A DNA stretch of 64,000 bases from Notoacmeibacter ruber (GTDB lineage: Bacteria > Pseudomonadota > Alphaproteobacteria > Rhizobiales > Rhizobiaceae): positions 1 through 64,000 of the forward strand of contig NZ_RCWN01000001.1 of assembly GCF_003668555.1 (NCBI RefSeq). The letters are read 5' to 3'. The stretch's first letter is position 1. The number at the start of each line of letters is the position of its first letter. Positions 9,437 to 17,678 of the stretch are shown here, in pieces. The notes under the pieces were generated by a model, which was not told where the DNA came from, ran no database searches, and saw only the letters and a program-made list of their open reading frames with translations. A program made the position numbers and the translations under genes.

Positions 9437-10041
9437 TCGAACATCCTCCCAAGCGGAGTATGGCGAATGACGAACGCGATCGAAGATGCAGTTTGAACAA
9501 TTTTTACTTTGTTATGCGACTTACTGCATCACCTCCCGGTCGGGAATTCGGTTCTTTCGTCCGTTTATAGAGCTCTCAACAACATCGCTGATCGACGATC
9601 AAGGGCTCATTCTGTCCAGTTGGACCAACAATTTCACTTTCTGGGTAACCTAGAGCAGCAAGAACTAGCAGATCGGAACCTCTCGTTCAGGCACCAGCGC
9701 TAGGCCATTCCTTCGAAGTGGCTGAACGATCGAAGGCTTAATCCACTTGTCACCCCGAAGCGGAATAACCGGATCGTCCGAACGTACCCTAATTCGCACT
9801 TGAAAAGCCAATGTCCGCTTTTAGGCGTTTGGGAATTACCATCTAACGACCGGGATGGGCGCATTGCCGACGAAATGTCGAGGCTACCTAGGCGTCTGCT
9901 GACCAGCATCGCTACTCAGAGGCCGTTGGGCATATATCCACCCCATTTCAGTCGTTCGCAGAGGGTTACGCAGGCCATCGAACGACCGCCTGCGTAAGAT
10001 ATGATCATTCACGGAATAGCGAGATTGAAGGCGCACTGCGG
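9437..10041. other. Intergenic region upstream of the monooxygenase operon
   Basis: About 600 bases with no convincing gene. The open frames are short, lack ribosome binding sites and resemble nothing. The part near 9436 must hold the operon promoter, but I could not assign -35/-10 boxes with confidence. The far end lies downstream of the Rap1a-like gene. Confidence 0.45.
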
Positions 10042-10371
10042 TCACTGATGGCAGGTCCAAGCCTCCGCAAGAGCTAATCCTATCAATGCGGCGGCCGGAC
10101 GATGTCGTTCCGCAGGATTGTCCGCGAGCCAGGACATCGTGATGTCGAAGACTTGCGCCATGGTTGAGGTTGATGGACGGCAAATATTCGTCAGGTGCGG
10201 CGCAACCATTTCCAATGCATCCGCAACGCCCGTCACATACGCTAGGCAGGTGGGATCTTCGATTGTGCAGTGGGGGTGCAGATCGTTGCCATGAACGCTG
10301 GCAAGAACCGTTGCCGCGCCTGCACCCTCCACCGACACAAGCGTAGCCAAGGCGAATATGGTTGCTCGCAA
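10042..10371 (-). CDS. Rap1a/Tai-family-like small exported protein
   Basis: The 109-residue product has an N-terminal signal-like stretch (about 1-19) and then the pattern of the Rap1a/Tai domain: GNDLHPHC, a CLAYVTGVADAL helix, IC-RPSTSTMAQ, and a C-terminal NPAERHRPAAALIGLALAEAWTC. In Serratia these proteins are periplasmic immunity proteins against type VI secreted amidases, but orphan relatives are common in alphaproteobacteria. Four conserved cysteines may form disulphides. The start is TTG at 10371, chosen because GGAG lies nine bases before it. No cognate toxin is seen nearby, so an immunity role is unproven. Confidence 0.72.
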   Translation of the reverse strand: MRATIFALATLVSVEGAGAATVLASVHGNDLHPHCTIEDPTCLAYVTGVADALEMVAPHLTNICRPSTSTMAQVFDITMSWLADNPAERHRPAAALIGLALAEAWTCHQ

Positions 10372-10434
10372 TGAGTATTTCTCCTGTATCCCCTAAAGGC
10401 GACCGATGTGCACGGAAGCTGAATGTTCATTAAG

Positions 10435-10473
10435 CTTTTAACGACGGCATTTTGGACCTTCAATCGTTAAAGG
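10435..10473. promoter_or_regulatory. Inverted repeat upstream of the Rap1a-like gene
   Basis: The arms CTTTTAACGA (10435-10444) and TCGTTAAAGG (10464-10473) are inverted and match at nine of ten positions, separated by 19 bases. The element lies 64-102 bases before the TTG start of the minus-strand gene and could be a protein-binding operator or a hairpin. No regulator is assigned. Confidence 0.4.
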
Positions 10474-10511
10474 TAGGAATGGGCCGCACAGTGGACATTT
10501 GCAAGTTCACC

Positions 10512-10946
10512 TCACGCTCTCATGAGGTCTGCTTTCAGTTGCGTATATTCCTGATCGCTGATCGCGCCTTTGGCTTTTAGCTCAAGCAGGCGTTCGATCT
10601 GGTGTGCGAGGCCGGCCTGTGATGCGAATGCTGCCGCGTAAGTTCTAGCTGGAACTCTAGGCTGTGCCGAACGAGCATCGTGGAAAAGCGCTGATCCAAC
10701 CACATGGGTGTCGTTGCCGAACAGGTTGAGGCCGGATTCGCCGCCATCTCGAAGCGGTCCTTCGCTTCGGTGGAAGCCATGCAGCGACCAGATTAGAGCA
10801 ATCAGCCAGCCAAGAAGCGTAAAGCCAAACACGACCGTTATGATGAAGATCGCCCAGCGATTGGGGTGCCTGCGGATAAAGGCGATGACGATGGGCGTCA
10901 CTACAATCATCAACAGGATCACCCCGCCAATCATCATGTCCAGCAT
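10512..10946 (-). CDS. Superinfection-immunity-like membrane protein with SHOCT domain
   Basis: The 144-residue protein has two transmembrane segments (about 5-23 and 31-56) separated by a short loop RRHPNRWAIF, which is the signature of the superinfection immunity (Imm_superinfect) family named after phage T4 Imm. A linker of about 55 residues leads to a C-terminal SHOCT domain (about 115-142, IERLLELKAKGAISDQEY). I chose ATG 10946 because the hydrophobic segment begins there and the upstream part of the frame is a shadow of the neighbouring gene. It follows the DUF805 gene by 17 bases, probably in one operon. Many chromosomal relatives have no known link to phage. Confidence 0.75.
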   Translation of the reverse strand: MLDMMIGGVILLMIVVTPIVIAFIRRHPNRWAIFIITVVFGFTLLGWLIALIWSLHGFHRSEGPLRDGGESGLNLFGNDTHVVGSALFHDARSAQPRVPARTYAAAFASQAGLAHQIERLLELKAKGAISDQEYTQLKADLMRA

Positions 10947-10963
10947 GAAGGCGGCATCGTCGC

Positions 10964-11488
10964 TCAAGCGGGATTTCCCGTTCCGAGCGCTCTTGCCTTC
11001 ATCGCCGCATATTCGTCTTCGCTGATCGCGCCGCGCTCTTTGAGGCTGGAAAGCCGCTCGAGCTCCGCAACGATATCCGCGCCTCCTCCCCCCTGAGGGT
11101 GTCCGTGCGCTGCGGCCGGCATGACGCTTCCCTCGCCATGTGGGTCCACGCCATAGCGGTTCGGCCCTTCCGTGCCGCGGATCAATGCGAAGATGAGCAG
11201 AATGAAGATGCCAATACCGGTGAGATAGAGAAGCATCCACCACGCCGAATGATCGGTATCGTGAAGCCGCCGGCTCAAGACGGCGAAGCCGGGAAGAATA
11301 TGAGCAATAACGAAGAGGATGGTCAGTGGGCCGGGATCTTCGCCAACGGCATCGAACAGCAAAGCGTCCAGAAAGACGGCGACCGCTCCGAAGATGAAAT
11401 AGAACAGCGCAAAGAGCCAATATTCCGTTCGCGACGCACGTCCGGAAAAGGTGGCGTATTTGCGAATGGCATTGAGGTAAGAACGCAT
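10964..11488 (-). CDS. DUF805 membrane protein with SHOCT domain
   Basis: The 174-residue protein begins like DUF805/YhaH proteins (YLNAIRKYATFSGRASRTEYW), has about four hydrophobic segments and the family motif RRLHDTDHSAWW. It ends with a SHOCT domain (about 140-167, ERLSSLKERGAISEDEY). I chose ATG 11488 over the in-frame ATG at 11506 because GGAG sits seven bases before it. SHOCT domains are short helical modules thought to promote oligomerisation or contact with other proteins. The same module ends the next gene, so the two inner-membrane proteins may work together. Function unknown. Confidence 0.8.
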   Translation of the reverse strand: MRSYLNAIRKYATFSGRASRTEYWLFALFYFIFGAVAVFLDALLFDAVGEDPGPLTILFVIAHILPGFAVLSRRLHDTDHSAWWMLLYLTGIGIFILLIFALIRGTEGPNRYGVDPHGEGSVMPAAAHGHPQGGGGADIVAELERLSSLKERGAISEDEYAAMKARALGTGNPA

Positions 11489-11552
11489 CGGGGTTCTCCA
11501 GTTCATCGAGATAGGGAATGGGAAACTCTGGAAGGGCTATCGGCCAGGTCGC

Positions 11553-11966
11553 TTACCACCGGGCATTGACGTAGAGCTGGTCGTCGAGCGTGGTCTCGAC
11601 GCTGTAGACGACTTCGCCGGATAGGTTCGAGAAACCGACCAGTCCGATGATTTCTTTGCCCTCGGGATTGTCAGATCCGACCAGATCCATGCTTCCGCTG
11701 TAGGTCGCTGCGCATTGCAGGATCGACTGATCGTCGTATCCACGATCACGAATGCCACTGAGCGAGAAGTCGAAGACGAGTTCTCCGCCGTAGATGGCGG
11801 GGAAGGCCGCGAAGCGCTGTACGCGCTGGTTCTGCGTGTTAAGCCAGTTCTCTTCCAGAATGTTCAGGACCAGCCGCTCGACGTCTGCGTCGTTGCATTG
11901 CGCGGCCCATGCTGCGCCTGAGCTCACCCCGAATGCCATGGCGGCGATCATAAGTCGTCGTTTCAA
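11553..11966 (-). CDS. Secreted protein of unknown function
   Basis: The 137-residue product has a signal peptide (KRRLMIAAMAFGVSSGAAWAA, cleavage likely before QCND). The mature part has two cysteines (in QCNDAD and LQCAAT) and a pattern of beta-strand-like segments; I recognise no family. The start is taken as TTG 11966, since AGGGGAG lies five bases upstream of it. An in-frame ATG at 11987 would place that Shine-Dalgarno sequence inside the gene. It lies 64 bases upstream of the DUF805 gene on the same strand and may be cotranscribed with it. Confidence 0.6.
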   Translation of the reverse strand: MKRRLMIAAMAFGVSSGAAWAAQCNDADVERLVLNILEENWLNTQNQRVQRFAAFPAIYGGELVFDFSLSGIRDRGYDDQSILQCAATYSGSMDLVGSDNPEGKEIIGLVGFSNLSGEVVYSVETTLDDQLYVNARW

Positions 11967-12065
11967 TGGTTCTCCCCTCGCTTCCATGCGGCGTGTCGTT
12001 GTTCGATAGTAATACGGGACAGACAGTCCGTCGATACTGAAGCCGCAGAATGATGATCTGCGTGC

Positions 12066-12341
12066 ATGGATGTACGCGCAACAATCGGCTGGAACATGCG
12101 GCGGCTACGGGTGGCAAAAGGTCTCAGCCAAGAGCGGCTGGCCCTCGAGGCCGGCATTGACCGGTCATATGTCGGCCGCATCGAGCGCGGTTCGGAGAAT
12201 GTTACCGTGTCGACGCTCGAGGCGGTCGCCAAACTATTGGAAGTCGAGGTCGCAGACCTGTTCACCACTGTGACCGATGCCGGTAATGAGCAGCCAAGGC
12301 TTCCATCGGGCCGTAAGCCAAAGGTGAAGCGGGGCGCGTAG
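12066..12341 (+). CDS. XRE-family transcriptional regulator
   Basis: The 91-residue protein is essentially one Cro/C1-type helix-turn-helix domain (about 5-65), with the typical LSQERLALEAGIDRSYVGRIERG recognition region and an NVTVSTLEAVAKLLEVEVADLF tail, followed by a basic C-terminus. Small proteins of this kind regulate prophages, restriction-modification systems and plasmid genes. It is divergent from the secreted-protein gene (start 11966) and convergent with the DUF3768 gene. The target is unknown; autoregulation is common in the family. Confidence 0.85.
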   Translation: MDVRATIGWNMRRLRVAKGLSQERLALEAGIDRSYVGRIERGSENVTVSTLEAVAKLLEVEVADLFTTVTDAGNEQPRLPSGRKPKVKRGA

Positions 12342-12439
12342 CGGGCCCGCTGGGGCATTTGTGCGCCGCTCGGTCGGCCAAGGGGGGGCGGCACGCCGTC
12401 GATGGCGCTGTATGGGCCTGCCAGGCGACGTTGGGCCGA

Positions 12440-12814
12440 TCAGTATTCATCGGCCCGCATGATGGTCAGCACATGCATCGTGAAGGCTGGATCGGCCGGA
12501 TCCTTCGAGCGATGACGAAGGTCGAGATCGTAGTAGTCGATCTTCCAGAAGTAGCGGGTGCCGTCATGGTCGAACGCGCCGAAATCGTGCTCTTCGAACG
12601 GATCATTCTCCGGGTGGAAATCGTCAAACCGCTGCACGGCACGAATGATCGCCACTTGATCGGCATCTGATAATTCCCGCACGCCGACCGTGGTCAGAAC
12701 CGTGCCGCCGACAAACGTTTGTCTGAACTGATCGTTGAGGCGGCGGATCGCATCGGCCTGTTTCATCACCGCACGATCCGTTTCAGCGTCGTTCGCCATC
12801 ACCATCTGGTCCAT
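12440..12814 (-). CDS. DUF3768 protein
   Basis: The 124-residue protein matches the DUF3768 pattern: NDQFRQTFVGG, then IIRAVQRFDDFHPENDPFEEHDFGAF, FWKIDYYD and a C-terminal DPADPAFTMHVLTIMRADEY. The function is unknown. Members are frequent on plasmids and integrative elements of alphaproteobacteria. It sits four bases downstream of the 196-residue gene, so the two are almost certainly in one operon. Confidence 0.82.
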   Translation of the reverse strand: MDQMVMANDAETDRAVMKQADAIRRLNDQFRQTFVGGTVLTTVGVRELSDADQVAIIRAVQRFDDFHPENDPFEEHDFGAFDHDGTRYFWKIDYYDLDLRHRSKDPADPAFTMHVLTIMRADEY

Positions 12815-12818
12815 GGCC

Positions 12819-13409
12819 TCAGGCTGCCTTGCCGGTGATCGGCTGGTCGTGCTTCGGGTGGAGCAGTGCGATATGGCTACGCTTGCGAACCGCCCTGGGT
12901 TCGTCGGGATAGTCGCACCATTGCAGGGTCACGAGATCGTTTGGGTGAATGGTGGTGATGACCGCTTCCCACCAGCCGGCATCCTTGCCCTCCCATGCGA
13001 GGACCAATCCGCCGATGGAGAGCTTGTCCCAGGATTCGATCAGGACCGTTTCACCGTCGAACGGTTCGGGCGGCTCGTGGGGCTTCAGCAGCTCACGCTC
13101 GGCTTCCGGCAAATGGCCGGCCAATTGCTCGAACAGATCGGCCTTCACGAACGGCACGAACGCCTTGCCACTGGCAAAGACCTTGCCCTGCGGCAGCCGC
13201 CTGCTTAGCCCTTCGAGTTCTTCACCGGATACCGTAAGGGTCGCCATGCCCATCAGACCGGCAGCCTTCCTGGCTATCTCTTCCTCGCTGGCCCCGAACC
13301 ATGAGGCATGCGGCTTGGCCTTGTCGTCTCGGCCGAGCACGATGATGCTGGCCAGCCCGTTCGGTTGATTGGCGGAGGTTGCGGCTGGTTTGGCGGATTT
13401 ATTTGTCAT
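12819..13409 (-). CDS. Hypothetical accessory protein
   Basis: This 196-residue protein has no domain I can name. The N-terminus is Ala/Asn-rich. The middle contains VLGRDDKAKPHASWF and a helix EEEIARKAAGLMGM, and the C-terminal part contains WWEAVITTIHPNDLVTLQWCDYP. No signal peptide or membrane segment is visible. It probably belongs with the following DUF3768 gene. The combination suggests plasmid- or island-borne accessory DNA. Confidence 0.7.
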   Translation of the reverse strand: MTNKSAKPAATSANQPNGLASIIVLGRDDKAKPHASWFGASEEEIARKAAGLMGMATLTVSGEELEGLSRRLPQGKVFASGKAFVPFVKADLFEQLAGHLPEAERELLKPHEPPEPFDGETVLIESWDKLSIGGLVLAWEGKDAGWWEAVITTIHPNDLVTLQWCDYPDEPRAVRKRSHIALLHPKHDQPITGKAA

Positions 13410-13602
13410 GTCGGTCTCCCAAAGAAAAAGGGCCCGGATGGGGCCCTGTTCGGATCGTTTGAAGATGAGGTCGCACGTGGCGGTGGCGGTCTAACTGACG
13501 TCGATGTTGCGATGGTTCGATCATGCCTTTGCCTGCAAGGTTTGCCTGTCGTGCGCCCCGTTCATAGCAAAACACACGCAAAAACGCAATAAGACTCTGA
13601 TT

Positions 13603-14616
13603 TCAATGGCTTTTATCGATATTCGACCGACGCAGAGGCCGTCGTTCGCAGAGATCGAAAACCGGGCAGGTTTCGTTGCCGCATCTCCGCGTATCATCGA
13701 TCCTGTTGCCGTTGCAGATGTCGAAACCGGACTGAGCGCAGAACGACCAGATCGCCTTCTGCACATGGCGCGGGAAAAGCGTCTCTTCGCCGCTGAACGC
13801 GTCCGGGTCTCGTTCGCTTAGACGATCCGTCAGATGATCGATGGCGGTCGCGCATCCCCGCTCATCATAGCAACCGGCACCATAGGGATGTTCGAAGCCG
13901 AATTGCCGAAGAATGCCCGTGCGGATTAGGAAATTATGAACCAGCGTATCCACGACGATGAGCGACGCGCCGGCTCTGACCCGCATCGCATGTCTCTGAT
14001 CGGCCAGAAGGACATCGGACAGTGCGAGCGACAGAACCTTATCGGAGACGCCGAACACATGGCTGAGCGGGCGAATCATCGCTTCTTTTGCCTGCTGTCG
14101 GTCCGAGAGGTCCGGGCAGGACACGCTGAGACGCTTGTCGATCCAGCCGAGAAGATCATCGTCGCAGACATCACGAACGAAGAGGAAGAAACTGGCGGCC
14201 CCCTGACAAAGACGGCCATTGCGAAGATCCATATTCGGAACCGCGCATCCGTCTAGGAGATGCGGATTGCGGCATATCCCTTCGGTCTTCCGGTATCCGC
14301 ATCCCTCAAAATGCCAATGGCTGGTCAGAAGGTCGCAATCGGAGCCGGATCGAAGAGCCCATGCAATCTCCGCGGTACCCGGCACCGGCGTTTGCTCCAG
14401 CAAGGCCGAGACGTTTGCATCCGTCATGCCCTGATACTGAAACGCCGTCAGCAGGTAGCGAAAGAGCGGATCATTGTCGCCATCGGCATGCGCCCTGAGA
14501 ACCGGCTGCAGCCGTCGACGAAGAGCGATCAACCAGTCGAAAGACTGTAGACCGACGATGCTCTCGACCAGCGTGATCGCGGAGTTGTTCAGCGTCTCTG
14601 CGTGTTCGGTCTGCAT
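13603..14616 (-). CDS. Cysteine-rich protein resembling HhH-GPD DNA glycosylases
   Basis: The 337-residue protein carries 14 cysteines. Residues 187-235 read like the heart of the HhH-GPD fold: VFGVSDKVLSLALSDVLL resembles the helix-hairpin-helix, and VVDTLVHNFLIRTGIL resembles the strand-helix with the catalytic aspartate (here Asp223) of endonuclease III/MutY/Ogg-type glycosylases. A C-terminal cluster Cys301-x10-Cys312-x4-Cys317-x5-Cys323 recalls the Fe-S loop that follows this fold in endonuclease III, with different spacing. A second cluster (Cys94, 106, 115, 124, 137) precedes the fold. I infer a divergent nucleic-acid-acting or Fe-S protein; activity is not established. The neighbours are accessory genes. 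Confidence 0.6.
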   Translation of the reverse strand: MQTEHAETLNNSAITLVESIVGLQSFDWLIALRRRLQPVLRAHADGDNDPLFRYLLTAFQYQGMTDANVSALLEQTPVPGTAEIAWALRSGSDCDLLTSHWHFEGCGYRKTEGICRNPHLLDGCAVPNMDLRNGRLCQGAASFFLFVRDVCDDDLLGWIDKRLSVSCPDLSDRQQAKEAMIRPLSHVFGVSDKVLSLALSDVLLADQRHAMRVRAGASLIVVDTLVHNFLIRTGILRQFGFEHPYGAGCYDERGCATAIDHLTDRLSERDPDAFSGEETLFPRHVQKAIWSFCAQSGFDICNGNRIDDTRRCGNETCPVFDLCERRPLRRSNIDKSH

Positions 14617-14914
14617 GGAAACCGAACGATAGCCGGACAGCGATAGCGCTGGTCAAGACCCGTCCCGGCGCTGCGAACGCCACTCCTCCCAAATGCCAAT
14701 TACCCGCGAAGCGCGAAAACCACCGCGACCGGAACGGTCGGACCCCTCGGTAAAGGGGGGGTGGCAAACGCCGCGACAATCGATGGTTGGAACATCAATG
14801 GGAAAGCCCGGATGCAAAAATCACCGTCCAGAAGAAGTACCATGCAGAGGTTTTGAAGACCCCGGCATTTGGCTTCGCCATGTCAAATGAGAGTGTTTGG
14901 GATGGATTTAAACA

Positions 14915-15655
14915 ATGGGTTTTGAACCTGAAACAATGAAAACAATGGATACCGATCACATGAAGAACGAACACAATTCACATCAACGACCTCAGCAACA
15001 GATTACCCGTTCCTATGGAGAATGGTTGGAATCATATGTCGCAGCTGGGTATGAACCCACTCTCCTGACCTTCATGTTCAGAGAAATTGCCGGTAGCAGA
15101 AGCAGGCAGATGCAAGAGATGGAGTCCATTATCACCAAGGTCTACGCTAGTTTCACAACACGTGTTCACCGGCACCCGCCTAAGGATTTAACCAAACGCG
15201 CTCTTTGGATCGGCTGCGCGGATTGGCCGGTCCCCAAATCCCTCAGCAAGAAGGACCATTTCCGTAACATTCTTTCAAATGACGGACTTCATTACCATGT
15301 CGTCTCGTTGACACCGATGCGGCGCCGCTTTCCTAAGGCGACTGTTGAAGAGCACCTCTTCGATAACCAGGGAGTATACGCACCGCCGAATGAACCGCTG
15401 CTTCAGCTTCATGCACGATCCATTGAAGAAGAGGACGTAGCGAAGGCTACGCGATATGCCATGAAATCGCTTGATCGAAACCGGGTGGAATCAGGATACA
15501 CTCTCGTGCTCCCTCTATCATCGAGCGAGGTCTCCTACTGGAACGAGAAACTGACCATGAAGCCCGGAATGATGAACCGGAAGCAGGCGAGGATTGTTCG
15601 GCGCGAAGACCTCAAGGAACAGAGCCGATTGGGGCGGCCGGTAAGATCGAATTAA
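14915..15655 (+). CDS. Hypothetical protein with HUH-like and YxxK motifs
   Basis: The 246-residue protein has no family I can name. After a polar Gln/His-rich N-terminus it has a helical part (FMFREIAGSRSRQMQEMESII), then RALWIGCADWPVPKSLSKKDHF, GLHYHVVSLTPMRRR and KATRYAMKSLDRNR. The H-Y-H embedded in hydrophobic residues and the later Y-A-M-K resemble the metal and tyrosine motifs of HUH-type replication proteins or relaxases, in the right order. This is only a hint. Several ATGs near the start (14915, 14936 and 14945 among them) make the exact N-terminus uncertain. The gene lies in more AT-rich, probably acquired DNA. Confidence 0.55.
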   Translation: MGFEPETMKTMDTDHMKNEHNSHQRPQQQITRSYGEWLESYVAAGYEPTLLTFMFREIAGSRSRQMQEMESIITKVYASFTTRVHRHPPKDLTKRALWIGCADWPVPKSLSKKDHFRNILSNDGLHYHVVSLTPMRRRFPKATVEEHLFDNQGVYAPPNEPLLQLHARSIEEEDVAKATRYAMKSLDRNRVESGYTLVLPLSSSEVSYWNEKLTMKPGMMNRKQARIVRREDLKEQSRLGRPVRSN

Positions 15656-15666
15656 AGGCGTGAAAA

Positions 15667-15697
15667 GCCACCGCCGGACGTATTGTCCGGCGGTGGC
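15667..15697 (-). terminator. Strong hairpin terminator
   Basis: A perfect 13-bp stem (15667-15679 with 15685-15697, GCCACCGCCGGAC and its complement) closes a five-base loop. On the minus strand it is followed by TTTT, so it fits a rho-independent terminator for the gene ending at 15742. It also lies 12 bases after the plus-strand gene and may act on both. Confidence 0.8.
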
Positions 15698-15741
15698 CGA
15701 GTTCTCAAAAATGTCTGTGTCCTAAATCGGATAATCCGATT

Positions 15742-16419
15742 TTAGACTATCACCTTTTCATAGCTGTGCACCAACAGATGAGCCGTTCCTGCTTCGATAT
15801 TTTCGAGCGTAACAGTCAATTTCAGGTCCGCGCCTATCTGCTCTGCCTTCAGATCCTCCGCCTCTCTGGCCAATTCCAATTTACATGGCCAGATTAAAGG
15901 ATGAAACATCTTCTTAACCCTCTCTTCAGCCTCAGCCTGTCGTTTCGCCTCCTTCTTCTGCGCAGCGGCCTCGTCGGCCAACTTTCGGACGCCTCCATTA
16001 TTCTTGATCCAGTCGGCGATACCTTCTGCCGAATTCCTAGCCTCCAATCGCAATTCGACGGCTCGCCAATAAAGACTCGCTTTATCGCCATGGATGCTAT
16101 CCCTGAAGATCCATAGCAAAACGAAGCGGACTGCGTCGGGTTGATCGGCAATTTTTGGGCGCCCTCGCTCCATCCCAGCCCAGTAGTTGTCCTCCGTGAA
16201 ATCACGCCACAACTTGGTATGTTGGGCTAAACGGAGACCTATCGCACAAGCCGCTTCGACTTCTCGGTAGATGCTTTCTCGGAATCCGTTTACAAGACCA
16301 TCAACTTCAGTCCTGATATTTTCGATGTCACTCCGCACGTCGGAGTATCTCTCGCCAGAAGGAGCAGAGTTGATCCGCCTTTTGAGATGTTTGGGAACGA
16401 TGATCTGCAGATTACCCAT
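15742..16419 (-). CDS. Hypothetical protein
   Basis: This 225-residue protein is unrecognised. It starts MGNLQIIVPKHLKRRIN, which has the look of a short DNA-binding or ribbon-like N-terminus. It then has a helical region (SDIENIRTEVDGLVNGFRESIYREVEAACAIG) and an Ala/Glu/Lys-rich coiled-coil-like stretch (about 155-185), and ends in a beta-like tail. The start ATG 16419 is fixed by AGGAGG six bases upstream. A frame extending back to 16599 has no ribosome binding site. It lies downstream of the HTH gene on the same strand, after a 236-base gap. Confidence 0.65.
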   Translation of the reverse strand: MGNLQIIVPKHLKRRINSAPSGERYSDVRSDIENIRTEVDGLVNGFRESIYREVEAACAIGLRLAQHTKLWRDFTEDNYWAGMERGRPKIADQPDAVRFVLLWIFRDSIHGDKASLYWRAVELRLEARNSAEGIADWIKNNGGVRKLADEAAAQKKEAKRQAEAEERVKKMFHPLIWPCKLELAREAEDLKAEQIGADLKLTVTLENIEAGTAHLLVHSYEKVIV

Positions 16420-16655
16420 TGTAGTCCTCCTGGTAGGTCTCAATGACAATGTAACCCGCGCCGAGGCAGTAGCTGGCTCTATGCCGACCGCTTCGATGGC
16501 CAGACTGTGATCTAGTTTGATAGTCAGACATTCATACTCTCCTTTTTGTCTGCAGGAGAGAGATCGGCACCATACGGCGATATTCGAAGGTCTGTACACT
16601 TGCAGACAATGAATATCTGAAGTGAGAACAACGACCTATGATATTTAAGTAATTA

Positions 16656-17678
16656 CTAAATAAAAGTTGCTGGCAGCTCTATTTCGGTCACTGGGATCGG
16701 TTCGATGCAATTTGGAAAGATAGGAAGATTTCGCTGAAGATGGGCACGCGGATGCAATCGCAGTTCCAGCTGTTCAGCAGTCCATCTGCTTTTGCTCAAG
16801 AAGTCCCGGATAGCTTGATGATCTTCGATGAGGTCGTCCACGAAATCGGCAAAGTCTACGTCCGTAGGATCTAAACGCCACTCTAACTTGGAGTGCCGCT
16901 GCTCGACGAAAAGGAAGGGCATTGTAACACCCCTCCGCCTCAGCATCTCGTTGAAAGATGACTTAGAGATCTTCCATCGACCAGATAGTGCGCCACTCGC
17001 CAGTGCTTTCCGTCCGAGGGTGAGGCTCGCAAATTTCCTATAATTATTGTCAATTTTCGAGGTCATAAGGTACCAACAGAGATCAACTAGATAATCGCGA
17101 TGTGTGAAATTGTCACCGATCTCATAACGGTCGGCCTTACTCATGTAAGGCTGCGGCGCGATAGTAGGTTCTGGCTCTATGAATGAAGATGTCGTCAGCC
17201 TTAATCCGAAATCGAAGGCCTTCGCAGAAATCGATCTCGTGATAAGATCTAAGTCTTCCTTCGGTATGTCGCTTAGTCTTTTAACGTTAGACTTCTTTAG
17301 GTAATATTGTATTATTAAAGATGACGCCATAGGCATGTAAGCCTGTGGTGAAGTAGGTGCTGCCATCCATATCGACATCTCGAGAATAGTCATGACCGTC
17401 TGATAGTGATTGGACTGATCTCGATTCCATAAGCGATAAAGCCGCTTTGTCAGCCAATTCTGTTGAGCATCTGCAAGAACGAGCCTGCCAGCCTCGATCT
17501 GCTCCTGTTCGCGTCGCCAGCGATAGACTGAGTCATTGCTAAAACCTATCTGAGCGGCCGCCTCGGCTATGGTCATTCCAGAGGCGCGATAGCTTTCAAT
17601 TCGTTCGAGTAGCTGATCGCGGTCTTCATACTTAGTTTTCGATGGTCGGCGACGCGGTTTCTTCGATTTTCTCATCAT
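16656..17678 (-). CDS. Hypothetical protein with transposase-like N-terminal HTH
   Basis: The 340-residue protein begins with a very basic segment (MMRKSKKPRRRPSKTK) and a helix-turn-helix (about 23-56, SYRASGMTIAEAAAQIGFSNDSVYRWRRE) like those of IS3/IS630-type transposases and phage terminase small subunits. The remaining 280 residues match nothing I know and show no DDE pattern that I can identify, so I do not call it a transposase. The region is clearly richer in A and T than the flanking core genes, which points to horizontal transfer. A possible promoter with a palindrome lies upstream (see the following entry). Confidence 0.6.
   Translation of the reverse strand: MMRKSKKPRRRPSKTKYEDRDQLLERIESYRASGMTIAEAAAQIGFSNDSVYRWRREQEQIEAGRLVLADAQQNWLTKRLYRLWNRDQSNHYQTVMTILEMSIWMAAPTSPQAYMPMASSLIIQYYLKKSNVKRLSDIPKEDLDLITRSISAKAFDFGLRLTTSSFIEPEPTIAPQPYMSKADRYEIGDNFTHRDYLVDLCWYLMTSKIDNNYRKFASLTLGRKALASGALSGRWKISKSSFNEMLRRRGVTMPFLFVEQRHSKLEWRLDPTDVDFADFVDDLIEDHQAIRDFLSKSRWTAEQLELRLHPRAHLQRNLPIFPNCIEPIPVTEIELPATFI

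Noticed and set aside
16656..17678. Transposase for the 340-residue HTH protein
   Set aside because: Only the N-terminal HTH is transposase-like. No DDE/DDD catalytic pattern, terminal inverted repeats or target duplication could be found.
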